A stretch of DNA of 64,000 nt from Hyphomicrobium sp. ghe19 (GTDB lineage: Bacteria > Pseudomonadota > Alphaproteobacteria > Rhizobiales > Hyphomicrobiaceae). The stretch lies in contig NZ_LR743509.1 of assembly GCF_902712875.1 (NCBI RefSeq), forward strand, positions 4,044,001 to 4,108,000, in the 5' to 3' direction. A program made the position numbers and the translations under genes. Below are positions 37,913 through 45,851 of this stretch, in pieces. Every line of letters begins with the position of its first letter. The first letter of the stretch is position 1. The notes below the pieces were generated by a model. That model saw nothing but the letters and a program-made list of their open reading frames with translations. It did not search any database and had not been told where the DNA came from.

Positions 37913-38986
37913 ATGAAGAATTTCGCCTGCTCGCACTGCGGAAACACTGTGTATTTCGAGAACGTGAAGTGCATGGAATGCGGCAGCACGCTCGGTTTCG
38001 ATACCGGAGAAATGGCCGTCGTTGCGGTAGCGGAAGCCGGCGACAGCACAGTTGCGCTCGACACCCCCATCTTTCGTAAGCTGAGTAGTACGCCAACAGA
38101 CGTTCCGCTTCGATATTGCGCGAACGCGGAGCTCGGCGTTTGCAACTGGCTGACGCCTGAGTCCGAGAGCAACGTCTTCTGCAAGGCCTGCGACCTCAAC
38201 CGCCTTATCCCTAACCTTTCGGAACGTGGCGGTCTCGGCGCGTGGCGCTCGCTCGAACATGCCAAGAAGCGCCTCGTTTACTCCCTTCTGCGATTTGGAC
38301 TGCCTTTCGATGGCTCAGCTTCTGCGAAGGGCCCGCTGACATTCGATTTCGTGCGGAACTCGCTGACGGGCCATCTCGACGGCGTCGTTACCATCGACGT
38401 CAGCGAAGCCGACTCCGTGCAACGGGAACGGCAACGGCAGCGATTCGATGAACCGTACCGTTCGCTACTCGGCCATCTGCGCCATGAAAGCGGCCATTAC
38501 TACTGGATGGCTCTCGTTGAAGAGCCGGATCGGCTCGACGAGTTTCGCGCGCTCTTCGGCGACGAGCGCGAAGACTATGACGCTGCGCTCACGCGCCATC
38601 ACAGCTCCGGCCCCGCACCCGATTGGCAAGAGCGGCACGTTTCCGCCTACGCCAGCGCGCACCCGTGGGAAGACTGGGCGGAAACCTGGGCGCACTATCT
38701 GCACATGGTCGATGCTCTCGACACCGCTGCGGCCGAAGGCATGGAAGGCCATGGCGTTCATCTCGACCTGCGCGACGATATTTATTCGAGCGTGACGTTC
38801 GGCGCGCTGATGGCGCGATGGATACCGCTGACAATCGCCATGAACAGCCTGAGCCGCAGCATGGGTCATGACGATTTTTATCCGTTCGTAATACCGACTG
38901 CCGCTTACGACAAACTCGCATTCGTGCATCGCGTCATCCACGAGCGCGCTCAGCAGCCGACTGCTACCGAGACCTCCAAAGTTTAA
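37913..38986 (+). CDS. Putative zinc-binding metallopeptidase with N-terminal zinc ribbons
   Basis: 357 residues. Two zinc-ribbon units are visible: C6/C9/C20/C23 and C69/C77/C90/C93. The catalytic HESGH at 191-195 sits in GHLRHESGHYYW, and a downstream DWAETWAHYLH helix could give the third ligand. This matches the family called putative zinc-binding metallo-peptidase (Peptidase_Mx). No signal peptide, so it is cytoplasmic. The ATG at 37913 is chosen because it begins the first ribbon (MKNFACSHCG). It is divergent from the ATP-grasp/transglutaminase genes and plausibly part of that system. Confidence 0.88.
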   Translation: MKNFACSHCGNTVYFENVKCMECGSTLGFDTGEMAVVAVAEAGDSTVALDTPIFRKLSSTPTDVPLRYCANAELGVCNWLTPESESNVFCKACDLNRLIPNLSERGGLGAWRSLEHAKKRLVYSLLRFGLPFDGSASAKGPLTFDFVRNSLTGHLDGVVTIDVSEADSVQRERQRQRFDEPYRSLLGHLRHESGHYYWMALVEEPDRLDEFRALFGDEREDYDAALTRHHSSGPAPDWQERHVSAYASAHPWEDWAETWAHYLHMVDALDTAAAEGMEGHGVHLDLRDDIYSSVTFGALMARWIPLTIAMNSLSRSMGHDDFYPFVIPTAAYDKLAFVHRVIHERAQQPTATETSKV

Positions 38987-38988
38987 AC

Positions 38989-39017
38989 TTGACTCTCGTA
39001 GTATACTTTCGCTTAAT
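38989..39017 (+). promoter_or_regulatory. Possible sigma-70 promoter for the small-ORF/heme cluster
   Basis: TTGACT at 38989-38994 and CTTAAT at 39012-39017 are 17 bases apart, starting 3 bp past the peptidase stop. It would drive the two small genes and perhaps hemP. The -10 match is poor and no Fur, Irr or RirA site was recognised. Confidence 0.3.
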
Positions 39018-39042
39018 GGCCCCATTCGCCATTTGCGGGGCC
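39015..39042 (+). terminator. Overlapping alternative hairpins after the Zn-peptidase gene
   Basis: AATGGC (39015-39020) can pair with GCCATT (39028-39033), or GGCCCC (39018-39023) with GGGGCC (39037-39042); the two stems exclude each other. No T-run follows, so this is either a weak terminator or a switchable leader element. Confidence 0.35.
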
Positions 39043-39071
39043 TTGAACCTCGATATTTTGGATAGAAAACC

Positions 39072-39251
39072 ATGAAACAATCGCACCTTAGCGGTGAGCG
39101 GTTGGACGTGCGCGATAGTTCCGGCGCAGTCCTGGCCGCATCGCTGTTCGCCGCCTCCGCGGGAATGATTTGGGATTTAGCGACCGGCCATGTCTCGGCA
39201 TTCGACCGTATGCTCTCCAACCTTTCCGACGACGAAGAGGATGAGCGATAA
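39072..39251 (+). CDS. Small protein of unknown function (59 aa)
   Basis: The ATG at 39072 opens a 59-residue frame with a central hydrophobic stretch (SGAVLAASLFAASAGMIWDL) and a very acidic tail (SDDEEDER). Its TAA is directly followed by the ATG of the next gene (no gap), which supports coupled translation. No family is recognised. It could be a small membrane-associated protein. Confidence 0.55.
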   Translation: MKQSHLSGERLDVRDSSGAVLAASLFAASAGMIWDLATGHVSAFDRMLSNLSDDEEDER

Positions 39252-39812
39252 ATGCGGAACAAATCTCCGAAGCCGAATGACGGCAAAGCCGGCGGCGAGG
39301 ATACCTGTGCGGGCCACGCACTCGGATTTCCCCTGCGCGCCGAACTCGAATTTCTGCCGATCGAGAACGTCACGCTCGATATCTTCCGCTGCCTTTGCGA
39401 AGTGTACACCACAGGCGCGGCGCAGCCTTGGGAGATCGCGATGAAAGAGGCCGAGGCAAAGCTCGGCCCCGCTGAAGGCCCTCTTCTTGTCGCGCGCGTA
39501 ACGGCGCTTCTCAGAGCGCTCCGATCCGAACGCAAAGTCGGCTTTTCCTATCTCAGCATCGGCTGCCAGCATGTGTCGCCCGACGAGCTTGCGGTGTCGG
39601 GGCTTTTGAAAGCCGCGCGCTCCGGCAACGAGATCGCATTGGACCGTGGATTGAAGCTGTTGGTGGAGGATCCGCAGACACCGGCGCGCACACAGTTCGC
39701 CGCTCGCGCACTCGCCTCCATGCAGTCGCAGCACATCGCTTCCGACGTGGACGTTCGTGGCGAAGCCCACGCGTCGCAAAAGAAGACTGCACCGGCCCAT
39801 TATCTTCACTAG
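39252..39812 (+). CDS. Hypothetical protein (186 aa)
   Basis: Mostly helical, with two cysteines close together (DIFRCLCEVY) and a third earlier (EDTCAGH). The middle LLVARVTALLRALRSERKVGFSYLSIGC and the downstream LLKAARSGNEIALDRGLKLL look like a well-ordered helical domain. No signal peptide or known motif. The ATG abuts the stop of the 59-aa gene and hemP begins 17 bp after its stop, so it may be part of the heme operon. Function unknown. Confidence 0.7.
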   Translation: MRNKSPKPNDGKAGGEDTCAGHALGFPLRAELEFLPIENVTLDIFRCLCEVYTTGAAQPWEIAMKEAEAKLGPAEGPLLVARVTALLRALRSERKVGFSYLSIGCQHVSPDELAVSGLLKAARSGNEIALDRGLKLLVEDPQTPARTQFAARALASMQSQHIASDVDVRGEAHASQKKTAPAHYLH

Positions 39813-39829
39813 AGCGGCTATTGAAAGAT

Positions 39830-40087
39830 ATGTCGGCTCCCAGCCACTCATCCTTGATCGAGCGAATGCCTCAGAAAAAAGAGGTCGCAGCATCCTTACT
39901 GCGCCAAGCGGGGCAAAGCCCTATTTCGACGACCGAATTGCCAAACACCGATGGCCCGATCGAGAACGGCGTCCGATATCGGGTCGACGAATTGCTCAAG
40001 GGTCACCGCGAAGCAACGCTCGTGCACCGAGGGCAAGAGTATCGCCTGCGCATCACCGCAACGGGCAAGCTCATCCTAACCAAGTAA
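39830..40087 (+). CDS. hemP: Hemin uptake protein HemP
   Basis: 85 residues; the C-terminal half (LVHRGQEYRLRITATGKLILTK) is the HemP signature. In related bacteria HemP/HmuP acts as an iron- or heme-responsive activator of heme uptake genes, although it was first named an uptake protein. ATG 39830 is chosen; TTG 39821 and ATG 39866 are alternatives. It precedes hmuT by 22 bp, as in other alphaproteobacteria. Confidence 0.88.
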   Translation: MSAPSHSSLIERMPQKKEVAASLLRQAGQSPISTTELPNTDGPIENGVRYRVDELLKGHREATLVHRGQEYRLRITATGKLILTK

Positions 40088-40109
40088 GGCGCAACCAGGG
40101 ACGCACGAT

Positions 40110-41021
40110 ATGGGCGTGGCAACACGACGATTTGCAATTGCTGGCGCGGCTCTCGCGCTGGCTGGGTTATTGTCCGAGCTCGGCTTTGATCGCTCCCGTG
40201 CTGTCGCGGCCGATGCGGCCGCGGTACGGATTCTGTCTCTCGGTGGCGACGTGACGGAGATCCTTTACGCGCTTGGGCAGGAGCAAAAGATCGTCGCAGT
40301 CGATACGACGAGCCAGTTTCCAGCGAGTGCCCTCACCGACAAGAAGTCGGTCGGATACTTGCGCGCGCTTTCGGCAGAGGGCGTGCTTTCCATGAACCCC
40401 ACGCTCATTATCGCGTCCGAGCAGGCTGGGCCGCCCGAGGTCGTCAAAGCCATCAAAGGCAGTGGCGTCCAATACGTCGATATCGCCGAAAAGCAGACGG
40501 CAGAGAGCGTGCCCGAAAAGGTTCGCCGTATCGGAGAAGTTGTCGGCACCGCCAGCGAAGCCCAGACGCTTGCGTCGAAAATCGAGGCCGAGTTCGCGTC
40601 TCTCGAAAACGATCGCAAGCAAATCAAAGATCGCAAGAAGGTGCTGTTCGTTCTCGCCGTTCAAAACGGCCGCGCAACGGTCGGCGGTACAGGCACGGGC
40701 GCTGACGCGGTTCTGAAGCTTGCCGGCCCCGACAATGCAGCGGCGGGCGTCAACGGCTACAAGCCGGTGAGCGACGAACAGTTGGCGGAGTTTTCTCCCG
40801 ACGCGGTTGTCGTGATGAGCCGCGGCAGTGGCGATCGCCACGGCGCCAGTACGGCGCTCGAGTTGCCGGGTCTCAGCCAGACCCCGGCTGCAAAGACCAA
40901 AAGTCTCATCGAAATGGACAGCCTTTATCTTCTCGGCTTCGGACCGCGCGCCCCTTCAGCCGCGCATGACTTGATGAAGGCTCTCTATCCCGGGTCGGGC
41001 CAGACCGCTGCAACGCCGTGA
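40110..41021 (+). CDS. hmuT: Heme ABC transporter, periplasmic heme-binding protein
   Basis: 303 residues. The N-terminus ATRRFAIAGAALALAGLL has a twin-arginine-like signal. The mature protein begins near AAVRILSLGGDVTEILYALG, typical of class III (BtuF/HmuT) binding proteins, and has the long connecting helix ENDRKQIKDRKK. It captures heme in the periplasm for HmuUV. AGGGA precedes the ATG. Its stop overlaps the hmuU start (GTGA). Confidence 0.93.
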   Translation: MGVATRRFAIAGAALALAGLLSELGFDRSRAVAADAAAVRILSLGGDVTEILYALGQEQKIVAVDTTSQFPASALTDKKSVGYLRALSAEGVLSMNPTLIIASEQAGPPEVVKAIKGSGVQYVDIAEKQTAESVPEKVRRIGEVVGTASEAQTLASKIEAEFASLENDRKQIKDRKKVLFVLAVQNGRATVGGTGTGADAVLKLAGPDNAAAGVNGYKPVSDEQLAEFSPDAVVVMSRGSGDRHGASTALELPGLSQTPAAKTKSLIEMDSLYLLGFGPRAPSAAHDLMKALYPGSGQTAATP

Positions 41022-42103
41022 CAGCCATCGATGCCAGGTTCGCTAAAGTCGCCGGTGCGGTGAGGCCCGCGCGAGCCAAGGTTTTCCTTCTGCTCACCGG
41101 GCTGCTTCTCCTTTCCGCGATCTTGTCGCTCGCCATCGGGCCGACCGGCGTTTCGCTGCAGTCACTGCCCCGCGCGCTCGCGGCGGCTGCCGGCTATGCC
41201 GCCGATTCCACCGCTGAGCGAGACAGGCTGGTTCTGATCGATCTCAGACTGCCACGAACACTGCTCGCTGCTTTCGTCGGTGCGGCGCTGGCGACGTCGG
41301 GCGCGATGATGCAAGGCCTATTCCGCAATCCACTCGCGGACCCGGGCCTCATCGGCGTTTCTTCGGGCGCGGCGCTTGCTGCGATTGCAACGATCGTGCT
41401 CGGTCACGGGATCGCTGCTCCCTTGATCGCGCCTCTCGGAATTTACGCATTGCCGATCGCCGCGTTCCTCGGCGGTCTCGTCACGACAATCACGCTTGTC
41501 GCCATCGCGGCGCGCCGGGGACGGCTCGCAGTTGGAACATTGCTGCTTGCCGGCATCGCTCTCGGCGCATTGGCTGGTTCGCTCGGCGGATTTCTTGCAT
41601 ACGCGAGCGACGACCGGGATTTGCGTGATCTGACGCTCTGGTCGATGGGCAGCCTTTCCGGCGCTAGCTGGCAGAAAGTTTTTGCCGTCCTTCCCTTTGC
41701 TGCCGCCATCTGCCTCGCCGTGCCGCACCTCGTGCGCGGACTCAACGGTTTTCTGCTCGGAGAGTCGGAAGCGATGCACCTCGGCATCGATACCGAGCGG
41801 ACAAAGCGGATTACCATTGCGACCACGGCCGCGGCCGTTGGAGCCGCCGTCGCTGTTGCCGGCGTGATCGGCTTTGTCGGTCTCGTTGCACCCCACGTCA
41901 TGCGGCTGCTTTCCGGCCCCGATCATCGTGTCGTTCTTCCGGGAAGCGCCATTCTCGGTGCAACACTCGTCATCGTCGCCGACATCATCTCGCGCATGGT
42001 GTTGCGGCCCGCAGAGCTGCCCATCGGCATCGTGCTCGCGCTCGTCGGCGCACCCGTGTTTCTTCATCTCGTGCTGAGGCGCGGCATCGGCGGGGGAGAA
42101 TAG
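41018..42103 (+). CDS. hmuU: Heme ABC transporter permease
   Basis: 361 residues, FecCD family with about nine or ten membrane helices. LIDLRLPRTLLAAFVGAALATSGAMMQGLFRNPLADP and GFVGLVAPHVMRL are family motifs. It starts with GTG overlapping the hmuT stop and ends 3 bp before hmuV. It forms the membrane channel of the heme importer. Confidence 0.95.
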   Translation: MTAIDARFAKVAGAVRPARAKVFLLLTGLLLLSAILSLAIGPTGVSLQSLPRALAAAAGYAADSTAERDRLVLIDLRLPRTLLAAFVGAALATSGAMMQGLFRNPLADPGLIGVSSGAALAAIATIVLGHGIAAPLIAPLGIYALPIAAFLGGLVTTITLVAIAARRGRLAVGTLLLAGIALGALAGSLGGFLAYASDDRDLRDLTLWSMGSLSGASWQKVFAVLPFAAAICLAVPHLVRGLNGFLLGESEAMHLGIDTERTKRITIATTAAAVGAAVAVAGVIGFVGLVAPHVMRLLSGPDHRVVLPGSAILGATLVIVADIISRMVLRPAELPIGIVLALVGAPVFLHLVLRRGIGGGE

Positions 42104-42106
42104 GCG

Positions 42107-42928
42107 ATGCTTGAAGCGCGAAGCGTCTCGGTGGTGGCGGGTTCGAAGCGGCTCATCGACAACGTGTCGCTGGCGATCACGCCCGGCCGGCTCACTGCCG
42201 TGATCGGCCCGAATGGCGCCGGAAAATCTACCCTGCTTCGCGTCATGGCGGGAGAGCTCAAGCCGAGCGAGGGCGCGGTCTTCCTCGACGACAGCGATCT
42301 CCGGAAAGTGCCGGTCGCCCGACTTGCGGCACGGCGATCGGTCGTCGCGCAATCGACGACACTTTCATTTCCGTTCACTGTTCTCGAAGTCGTCATGCTG
42401 GGCGCGACGGTGCCGGGATTTGGCATTCGCGATTCCGCTGCGGCCAACGCTGCACGCGACGCGCTTGAGGCCGTCGGCTTGGCAGAATTCGAAACGCGGA
42501 TGCTCAATGAGCTTTCCGGCGGCGAGCGCCAGCGCGTCCATATTGCTAGAGCCCTATGCCAATTGGCCACCGCGCCACGTTCGCAGGCGGGCACGGCCGC
42601 AATCTTGCTCGATGAACCCACTGCGAGCCTCGATCTCAAACATCAATGCGATGTACTCGCCCTAATCAAAGCCCAGGCTGAAATGGGACGCGCAGTCATG
42701 CTCGTCATTCACGATCTCAATCTTGCCGCAGCATTTGCTGATGAAATCGTACTGATGGCGGCAGGCAGGATCGCCGGAAAAGGTAAACCCGACGATCTCT
42801 TGAATGAGGATCTGCTCAGCCACACGTTCGGGTGTCGATTGCGGGTCGTTTCGTCCGAAGATGGCGGCCGATTGATCTTGCCTTCGGCCATCACGCGCGA
42901 AGCGACCATGGGAGCGGCTGCAGAATGA
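42107..42928 (+). CDS. hmuV: Heme ABC transporter ATP-binding protein
   Basis: 273 residues. Walker A GPNGAGKSTLL, Q-loop, signature LSGGERQRV, Walker B AAILLDEP and the switch His in VIHDLN are all present. It drives heme import through HmuU. The last 4 bp overlap the following VOC gene (ATGA). Confidence 0.96.
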   Translation: MLEARSVSVVAGSKRLIDNVSLAITPGRLTAVIGPNGAGKSTLLRVMAGELKPSEGAVFLDDSDLRKVPVARLAARRSVVAQSTTLSFPFTVLEVVMLGATVPGFGIRDSAAANAARDALEAVGLAEFETRMLNELSGGERQRVHIARALCQLATAPRSQAGTAAILLDEPTASLDLKHQCDVLALIKAQAEMGRAVMLVIHDLNLAAAFADEIVLMAAGRIAGKGKPDDLLNEDLLSHTFGCRLRVVSSEDGGRLILPSAITREATMGAAAE

Positions 42929-43335
42929 TGACGTTACCTGATGAACTGACTGCTAACGGCGTTGCGGTGCCATTGGCGATCCCCGTTCTACTTTCAACCA
43001 ATATCGAACGCTCTGCCGAAATCTATGAGAGCAAGGGGTTCGTCGTCGTGCACCCCGCGCATAACTATCTGATACTGCGCCGACGCGCTGTCGAGCTGCA
43101 TATTTCTTCCGTTGCGGTCGTTCCCGAGCCGCATTGCGTCTCCGCTTACATTCGCGTCAACGACGTCGACGAATGGCATTCGGCATTCAAAAACGGCCCG
43201 TCCAAGCGGCTATCAGAAGTTTCGGACAAGCCTTGGGGTATGCGGGAATTCCACTTCATCGACGATGACGGCAATCTTCTCAACATAGGACAGATGCTGC
43301 CGACGCACACGGAATACCGGATCGGCGCAGCGTGA
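42925..43335 (+). CDS. VOC-family (glyoxalase/bleomycin-resistance fold) protein in the heme operon
   Basis: 136 residues. IPVLLSTNIERSAEIYESKGF, the ELHISS strand, AYIRVNDVDEWHSAF and EFHFIDDDGNLLNIGQ form the paired beta-alpha-beta-beta-beta modules of the vicinal oxygen chelate fold. The sequence resembles bleomycin-binding BLMA-type proteins, but resistance is unlikely given the place. Its start overlaps the hmuV stop, so it is made with the heme importer. A role in handling heme or its breakdown products is inference only. Confidence 0.82.
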   Translation: MMTLPDELTANGVAVPLAIPVLLSTNIERSAEIYESKGFVVVHPAHNYLILRRRAVELHISSVAVVPEPHCVSAYIRVNDVDEWHSAFKNGPSKRLSEVSDKPWGMREFHFIDDDGNLLNIGQMLPTHTEYRIGAA

Positions 43336-43517
43336 CGGTAATGTTGACTTTTTAAGGACACAACAATAGCGTGCCGCCGCGGTAACGCTCCGCAAGCAAG
43401 AAGAATTCAAAATGCGTCTTAGAGCACAGTGACTTCCCGTCTCGTAGCTCTGAGATCGCCGGCGGACCGGAAATCCCAGCTCCCGGTTCGCCGTTTTTCT
43501 CACAAGAAAGGTGCCAA

Positions 43518-43868
43518 ATGTACATCGCGATGAACCGATTCAAAGTCGAGCCCGGCCTCGGAAGAGATTTCGAGCAGCTGTGGATCGCTCGGGAAGTGCA
43601 CCTGCACAAAGAACCTGGTTTCGTGTCGTTTCACTTGCTTCGCGGACCCGAGCGCGAGGATCATCTTCTTTATTCATCGCACACGGTGTGGCGTTCATTC
43701 GCGGATTTCGAGGCGTGGACGAAATCTGAATCATTCCGCAAGTCGCATTCCAGCGCCGGAACGACGAAGAAGCTTTATCTCGGCCATCCCGAGTTTGAAG
43801 GCTTCGAGGCGATCCAGGAAGTTCGCGCCGATGGTTCGAAGTCGGTGTTTGCAGCGGCGGCCGAGTGA
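43518..43868 (+). CDS. hmuQ: IsdG/HmuQ-type heme-degrading monooxygenase
   Basis: 116 residues, ABM fold. The IsdG catalytic set is present at matching positions: N6 (IAMNRFKV), W67 (FEAWTKS) and H77 (FRKSHSS). Homologs HmuQ and HmuD of Bradyrhizobium cleave heme to biliverdin-type products and release iron. 182 bp separate it from the VOC gene, so it may have its own, probably iron-responsive, promoter; no clear Irr or RirA box was recognised. hutX follows 5 bp downstream. Confidence 0.88.
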   Translation: MYIAMNRFKVEPGLGRDFEQLWIAREVHLHKEPGFVSFHLLRGPEREDHLLYSSHTVWRSFADFEAWTKSESFRKSHSSAGTTKKLYLGHPEFEGFEAIQEVRADGSKSVFAAAAE

Positions 43869-43873
43869 GTGGC

Positions 43874-44395
43874 ATGAGCGAAACTCTGACATCTGAGGCC
43901 GGCGAACGCCCGCCGCTCCGCGAGCGCCTGGCAAAGAATGCAGACGGCATCCTCGAGCAAATCGCCCGCGAATACGGCGTCAGCACGTTCGAGGCTGTCG
44001 AAGCGCTTCCTGATCCGCACCGGGCCATTGTTCCCGGCAGCGCGTTCGAGACGATATTGACTGCCCTTACAGCGTGGGGACCGGTGGTCTTCATCGTTCA
44101 CACGCCCGACATCGTGCTCGAATGCGAAGGCCCGATCCCTCCCGGTACGATCGGCCGCGGATATTTCAATCTGCATGGCGACAGCCCCATCGGCGGCCAT
44201 ATCAAAGCAGAGAACTGCACGCACATCGTCTTTGTTGCGCGTCCCTTCATGGGGCGGGAATCGCGGTCCGTTCAATTCTTCAACGGAGCCGGCGAAGCGA
44301 TGTTCAAAATCTTCGTTCGCCGCGACGAGAAGCGCGAACTGATAAAGGAACAGGTTGCGCTGTTCGATGAGCTGAGGCAGAGCCTCGCGGGTTGA
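43874..44395 (+). CDS. hutX: Heme utilization carrier protein HutX
   Basis: 173 residues. The start region RERLAKNADGILEQIAREYGVS and the core VFIVHTPDIVLECEGPIPPG, FNLHGDSPIGGHIK and SVQFFNGAGEAMFKIFVRRDEKREL are typical of HutX/HuvX, cytosolic proteins that hold heme and pass it to degrading enzymes. Directly downstream of the heme oxygenase gene, which fits a hand-over role. ATG 43874 is used; GTG 43865 is an alternative. Confidence 0.92.
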   Translation: MSETLTSEAGERPPLRERLAKNADGILEQIAREYGVSTFEAVEALPDPHRAIVPGSAFETILTALTAWGPVVFIVHTPDIVLECEGPIPPGTIGRGYFNLHGDSPIGGHIKAENCTHIVFVARPFMGRESRSVQFFNGAGEAMFKIFVRRDEKRELIKEQVALFDELRQSLAG

Positions 44396-44428
44396 TCACG
44401 CGATGTTCTCAGCAGCGGAAGCTTTCCA

Positions 44429-44465
44429 AAGGGGCGCATCAAAAATGCGCCCCTTCATTTTTGGC
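44429..44465. terminator. Strong bidirectional terminator between hutX and the sensor kinase gene
   Basis: GGGGCGCAT (44431-44439) pairs perfectly with ATGCGCCCC (44445-44453), extended by AA/TT, with loop CAAAA, followed by TTCATTTTT. AAA on the other side also makes a short T-run for the convergent kinase gene. Confidence 0.9.
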
Positions 44466-44480
44466 GTGCGCAGCATTGGC

Positions 44481-45851
44481 TCACATGCTCGGGAATCTCA
44501 CTTCCACGCGCAGCCCAGGTGCATTGTCGAAGAGCTCGATCTTTGCCGAATGAAGCTCGACGATGGCCGCAACGAGGCTGAGGCCCAAGCCGCTCCCCTC
44601 GGTCGAACGGGCACGCTCCAAGCGATATAGGCGGCGAAACACATTCACCCGTTCGTGCTCGGGGATACTCGGGCCAGTGTCAGAAACTTCGACGATGTGC
44701 ACGGCGCCACGCGAGGCGAGGCGTATCGTAATTTCCGTGCCGGGCGGGCAATGACGAATGGAATTCTCGACGAGGTTGGCGACGAGCTGGACGAGGAGTT
44801 CCGGATCCCCCCGAACGTACGCCGGGCCGCTCCAATCGCTGACGTACTTAAGCTTGTCGCCCGCGTCCTCGGCCACGACATCATAGACGTCGCGAACGTC
44901 GGCGAGGAGAAGCGAAAGATCCACCATTACGAAGCGTGATTTGCGAGCACCGGCCTCAATCTGGGTAATCCGGAGCAGCGCGTCGAATGTTTCCGATATG
45001 GAATCGATATCGCCGAGCGCCGCATCGATTGCGTTTTGAAACTCGGCTTTGTTTTCCCCGTTGCGCGCGTCGTCCAGGCGTTGGCGCAAGCGGCCGAGCG
45101 GCTTCTTCAGATCGTGCGCGATGTCTGACGATGATTGATTTACGTTCTCGATCAGTCTCTGCAAATCACCGAGCATGCGGTTCACTTGCAAGGCGACCTG
45201 GTCGATGTCGTCATGCTGGCCGGAGATCGGAACGCGGGCGGTGATTTCGCCTTGTGATACTCTCGCAAGGGGCCGGGCGAAGGCATTGATGCGATGTTGC
45301 GCTTCGCGTGCGAAATACGCCGCGCAAAGAGCAAGCGCCAGGGCGGCCGCAACCACGCCGTAGGCGAGCAGCCTCAGCAGAAACGACTTCATCTGCTTGA
45401 CTTCGCTATTTTCGCTGCCGACGAGCAGCCGCCCTTTGACGAGGGGCCTCCATATCGCGAGAAATTCGTCGTCCGGCTCGCCGCGATCGAGGGTCATAAA
45501 CATGTCCGAGCGCTTCAGCGTCATCCATTGTTTGGAATCTTTAACGCCCCGAACGTTGCCCGCCAGAAAATTGCCGTTCTTGTCGACGAGTTCAATGATG
45601 AAGTCGGGATCGCGGACGGATTCGCTTTCGCTGGCGACGAGGGCGACGAGATCGTCGAACGTGCGGTCGCCGTCAAGAGCTGCGAGAGAATCGAGCGTCG
45701 TCTCGACGCGGTCGCGAATGTCTGTCACGAGACGCTCGCTGGCGACGAAATAGACGGCTGTGAAAAGCGCTAATATCGTTGTCAGGAAGAACAGCGAGAA
45801 CGTCGCCGCTAATCGGAACGGCGTGCGCTTGAAGAGATCACGAGCCGTCAT
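44481..45851 (-). CDS. Two-component sensor histidine kinase (EnvZ/QseC-like)
   Basis: 456 residues. Two membrane segments near residues 17-37 and 160-180 enclose a periplasmic sensor of about 120 residues; a HAMP region (FARPLARVSQGEITARV) follows. The H-box SSDIAHDLKKPLGRL carries the phosphorylated His, the N-box is NLVENSIRHCPPG and the ATP lid is STEGSGLGLSLV. The start overlaps the regulator gene by 14 bp (ATG 45851; GTG 45872 is an alternative). Stimulus unknown. Confidence 0.92.
   Translation of the reverse strand: MTARDLFKRTPFRLAATFSLFFLTTILALFTAVYFVASERLVTDIRDRVETTLDSLAALDGDRTFDDLVALVASESESVRDPDFIIELVDKNGNFLAGNVRGVKDSKQWMTLKRSDMFMTLDRGEPDDEFLAIWRPLVKGRLLVGSENSEVKQMKSFLLRLLAYGVVAAALALALCAAYFAREAQHRINAFARPLARVSQGEITARVPISGQHDDIDQVALQVNRMLGDLQRLIENVNQSSSDIAHDLKKPLGRLRQRLDDARNGENKAEFQNAIDAALGDIDSISETFDALLRITQIEAGARKSRFVMVDLSLLLADVRDVYDVVAEDAGDKLKYVSDWSGPAYVRGDPELLVQLVANLVENSIRHCPPGTEITIRLASRGAVHIVEVSDTGPSIPEHERVNVFRRLYRLERARSTEGSGLGLSLVAAIVELHSAKIELFDNAPGLRVEVRFPSM

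Noticed and set aside
42925..43335. Bleomycin resistance label for the VOC protein
   Set aside because: Only the fold supports it; coupling to hmuV points elsewhere.
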